Below are positions 42,877 to 43,630 of a stretch of DNA of 43,630 nucleotides, piece by piece. The notes below the pieces were generated by a model that made no database searches, had not been told where the DNA came from, and saw only the letters and a program-made list of their open reading frames with translations. Source of the stretch: Metabacillus lacus (lineage in GTDB: Bacteria > Bacillota > Bacilli > Bacillales > Bacillaceae); contig NZ_WKKI01000034.1 in the NCBI RefSeq assembly GCF_009674805.1, positions 1 through 43,630 of the forward strand, written 5' to 3'. The translations under genes were made by a program, and so were the position numbers. The stretch's first letter is position 1. Each line of letters starts with the position of its first letter.

Positions 42877-43630
42877 GATGAAGGACAAAACTCGGCGGAA
42901 CAGCAGTCGAAATGTCCTTCATAGTAGCGATGAAGGACAAAAACGAGTGAAACAGCAGTCGAAATGTCCTTCATAGGGGTGATGAAGGACAAATCGCAAT
43001 TAAACAGCAGTCGAAATGTCCTTCATAGGGGTGATGAAGGACAAATCGCAATTGAACAGCAGTCGAAATGTCCTTCATGAGGTTGATGAGGGACAAAACC
43101 GGGTGAAAGAGCAAGCGAAATGTCCTTCATAGGGGTGATGAAGGACAAATCGCAATTAAACAGCAGTCGAAATGTCCTTCATAGGGGTGATGAAGGACAA
43201 AAACGAGTGGAACAGCAGTAGAAATGTCCTTCATGAGGTTGATGAAGGACAAAACCGGGTGAAAGAGCAAGCGAAATGTCCTTCATAGGGGTGATGAAGG
43301 ACAAAACTGGGTGAAACAGCAGTCAAAATGTCCTTCATAGGGGTGATGAAGGACAAAACTGGGTGAAACAGCAATTGAAATGTCCTTCATAAGGGTGATG
43401 AAGGACAAAACTCGGCGGAACAGCAGTCGAAATGTCCTTCATAAGGTTGATGAAGGACAAAACTCGGCGGAACAGCAGTCGAAATGTCCTTCATGAGGTT
43501 GATGAAGGACAAAACCGGGTGAAAGAGCAAGCGAAATGTCCTTCATAGGGGTGATGAAGGACAAAACTGGGTGAAACAGCAGTCAAAATGTCCTTCATAG
43601 GGGTGATGAAGGACAAAACTGGGTGAAACA
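42877..43630. repeat. Tandem array of 52-bp units with inverted-repeat arms (at least 14.5 copies)
   Basis: Units begin at 42877 and recur exactly every 52 bases (42929, 42981, 43033, ... 43605) to the window end, where the last is cut. Each has ATGAAGGACA, a 25-base centre, TGTCCTTCAT, and a 7-base joint (AGGGGTG or GAGGTTG). The arms are perfect reverse complements and nearly invariant. The centres fall into a few related classes (for example AAACTCGGCGGAACAGCAGT, AATCGCAATTAAACAGCAGT, AAACCGGGTGAAAGAGCAAG openings) that recur out of order. It is noncoding in any long frame. The array extends beyond the window. Confidence 0.95.

Noticed and set aside
42877-43630. CRISPR array
   Set aside because: The regular period and palindromic 27-base block look CRISPR-like, but the would-be spacers are variants of a few related sequences and recur several times, and no cas gene is near.

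Overview
The window is chromosomal DNA from a low-GC Gram-positive spore former of the Bacillaceae. The first 22.6 kb follows the replication-origin-proximal gene order of Bacillus: soj-spo0J, yyaC, DUF951, ychF, rpsF-ssbA-rpsR, yybS-gdpP-rplI-dnaC, purA, walRKHIJ-htrC, yyzF and rlmH. Protein similarity to the B. subtilis counterparts, read by eye, is very high. Two perfect parS sites, one in spo0J and one in walK, confirm that this is the ParB-loaded origin domain. I would not name a species. Dispersed GGGACA...TGTCCC repeats and a tandem hairpin array argue for an environmental Bacillus-like genus rather than B. subtilis itself.

Core part (1-22.6 kb). The left edge carries the right end of an IS200/IS605-type element directly in front of soj. 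Then come the segregation pair, a DUF554 membrane protein converging on yyaC, a MscS channel with DUF951 and YchF, and the S6-SSB-S18 operon with a clear sigma-A promoter and an r-protein leader. YybS, GdpP (a c-di-AMP phosphodiesterase), L9 and the replicative helicase follow, then purA behind a PurR-box pair. Next are four tRNA genes (Lys, Glu, Asp, Phe), the WalRK operon, a DnaA-box cluster around a tiny CxxH/CxxC protein gene, and rlmH.

Potassium / c-di-AMP part (22.8-33.4 kb). A decayed C-terminal piece of a Ktr/Trk potassium channel lies next to a divergent glutamine synthetase gene on the minus strand. That gene has a long leader with two tandem c-di-AMP (ydaO-type) riboswitches and one intrinsic terminator. 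A DUF2294 gene follows. Then, on the plus strand, a third c-di-AMP riboswitch with promoter and terminator precedes an operon: an unknown 132-aa protein, a 35-aa membrane peptide, kdpF, kdpA, kdpB, kdpC, a frameshifted Spo0M-like pseudogene, a KdpD without kinase domain (KdpD plus USP domains only), and a CBS-domain protein resembling the c-di-AMP receptor DarB/CbpB. Control thus appears to run through c-di-AMP at RNA and protein level, with no KdpE or histidine kinase present. Glutamine synthesis on the same signal would tie the glutamate/glutamine pool, the main counter-ion of potassium, to potassium uptake. This is the most interesting system in the window.

Accessory part (33.4-43.6 kb). 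This is AT-rich and patchy: gene and IS debris, a DUF5348 protein, an ABC transporter operon with a large unusual permease, a recombinase-like remnant, a medium-chain dehydrogenase, a VOC protein divergent from an ECF-type sigma factor, a VanZ-like protein and the RNA helicase DbpA. The window ends inside an array of at least 14.5 tandem 52-bp units, each carrying a 10-bp inverted repeat.
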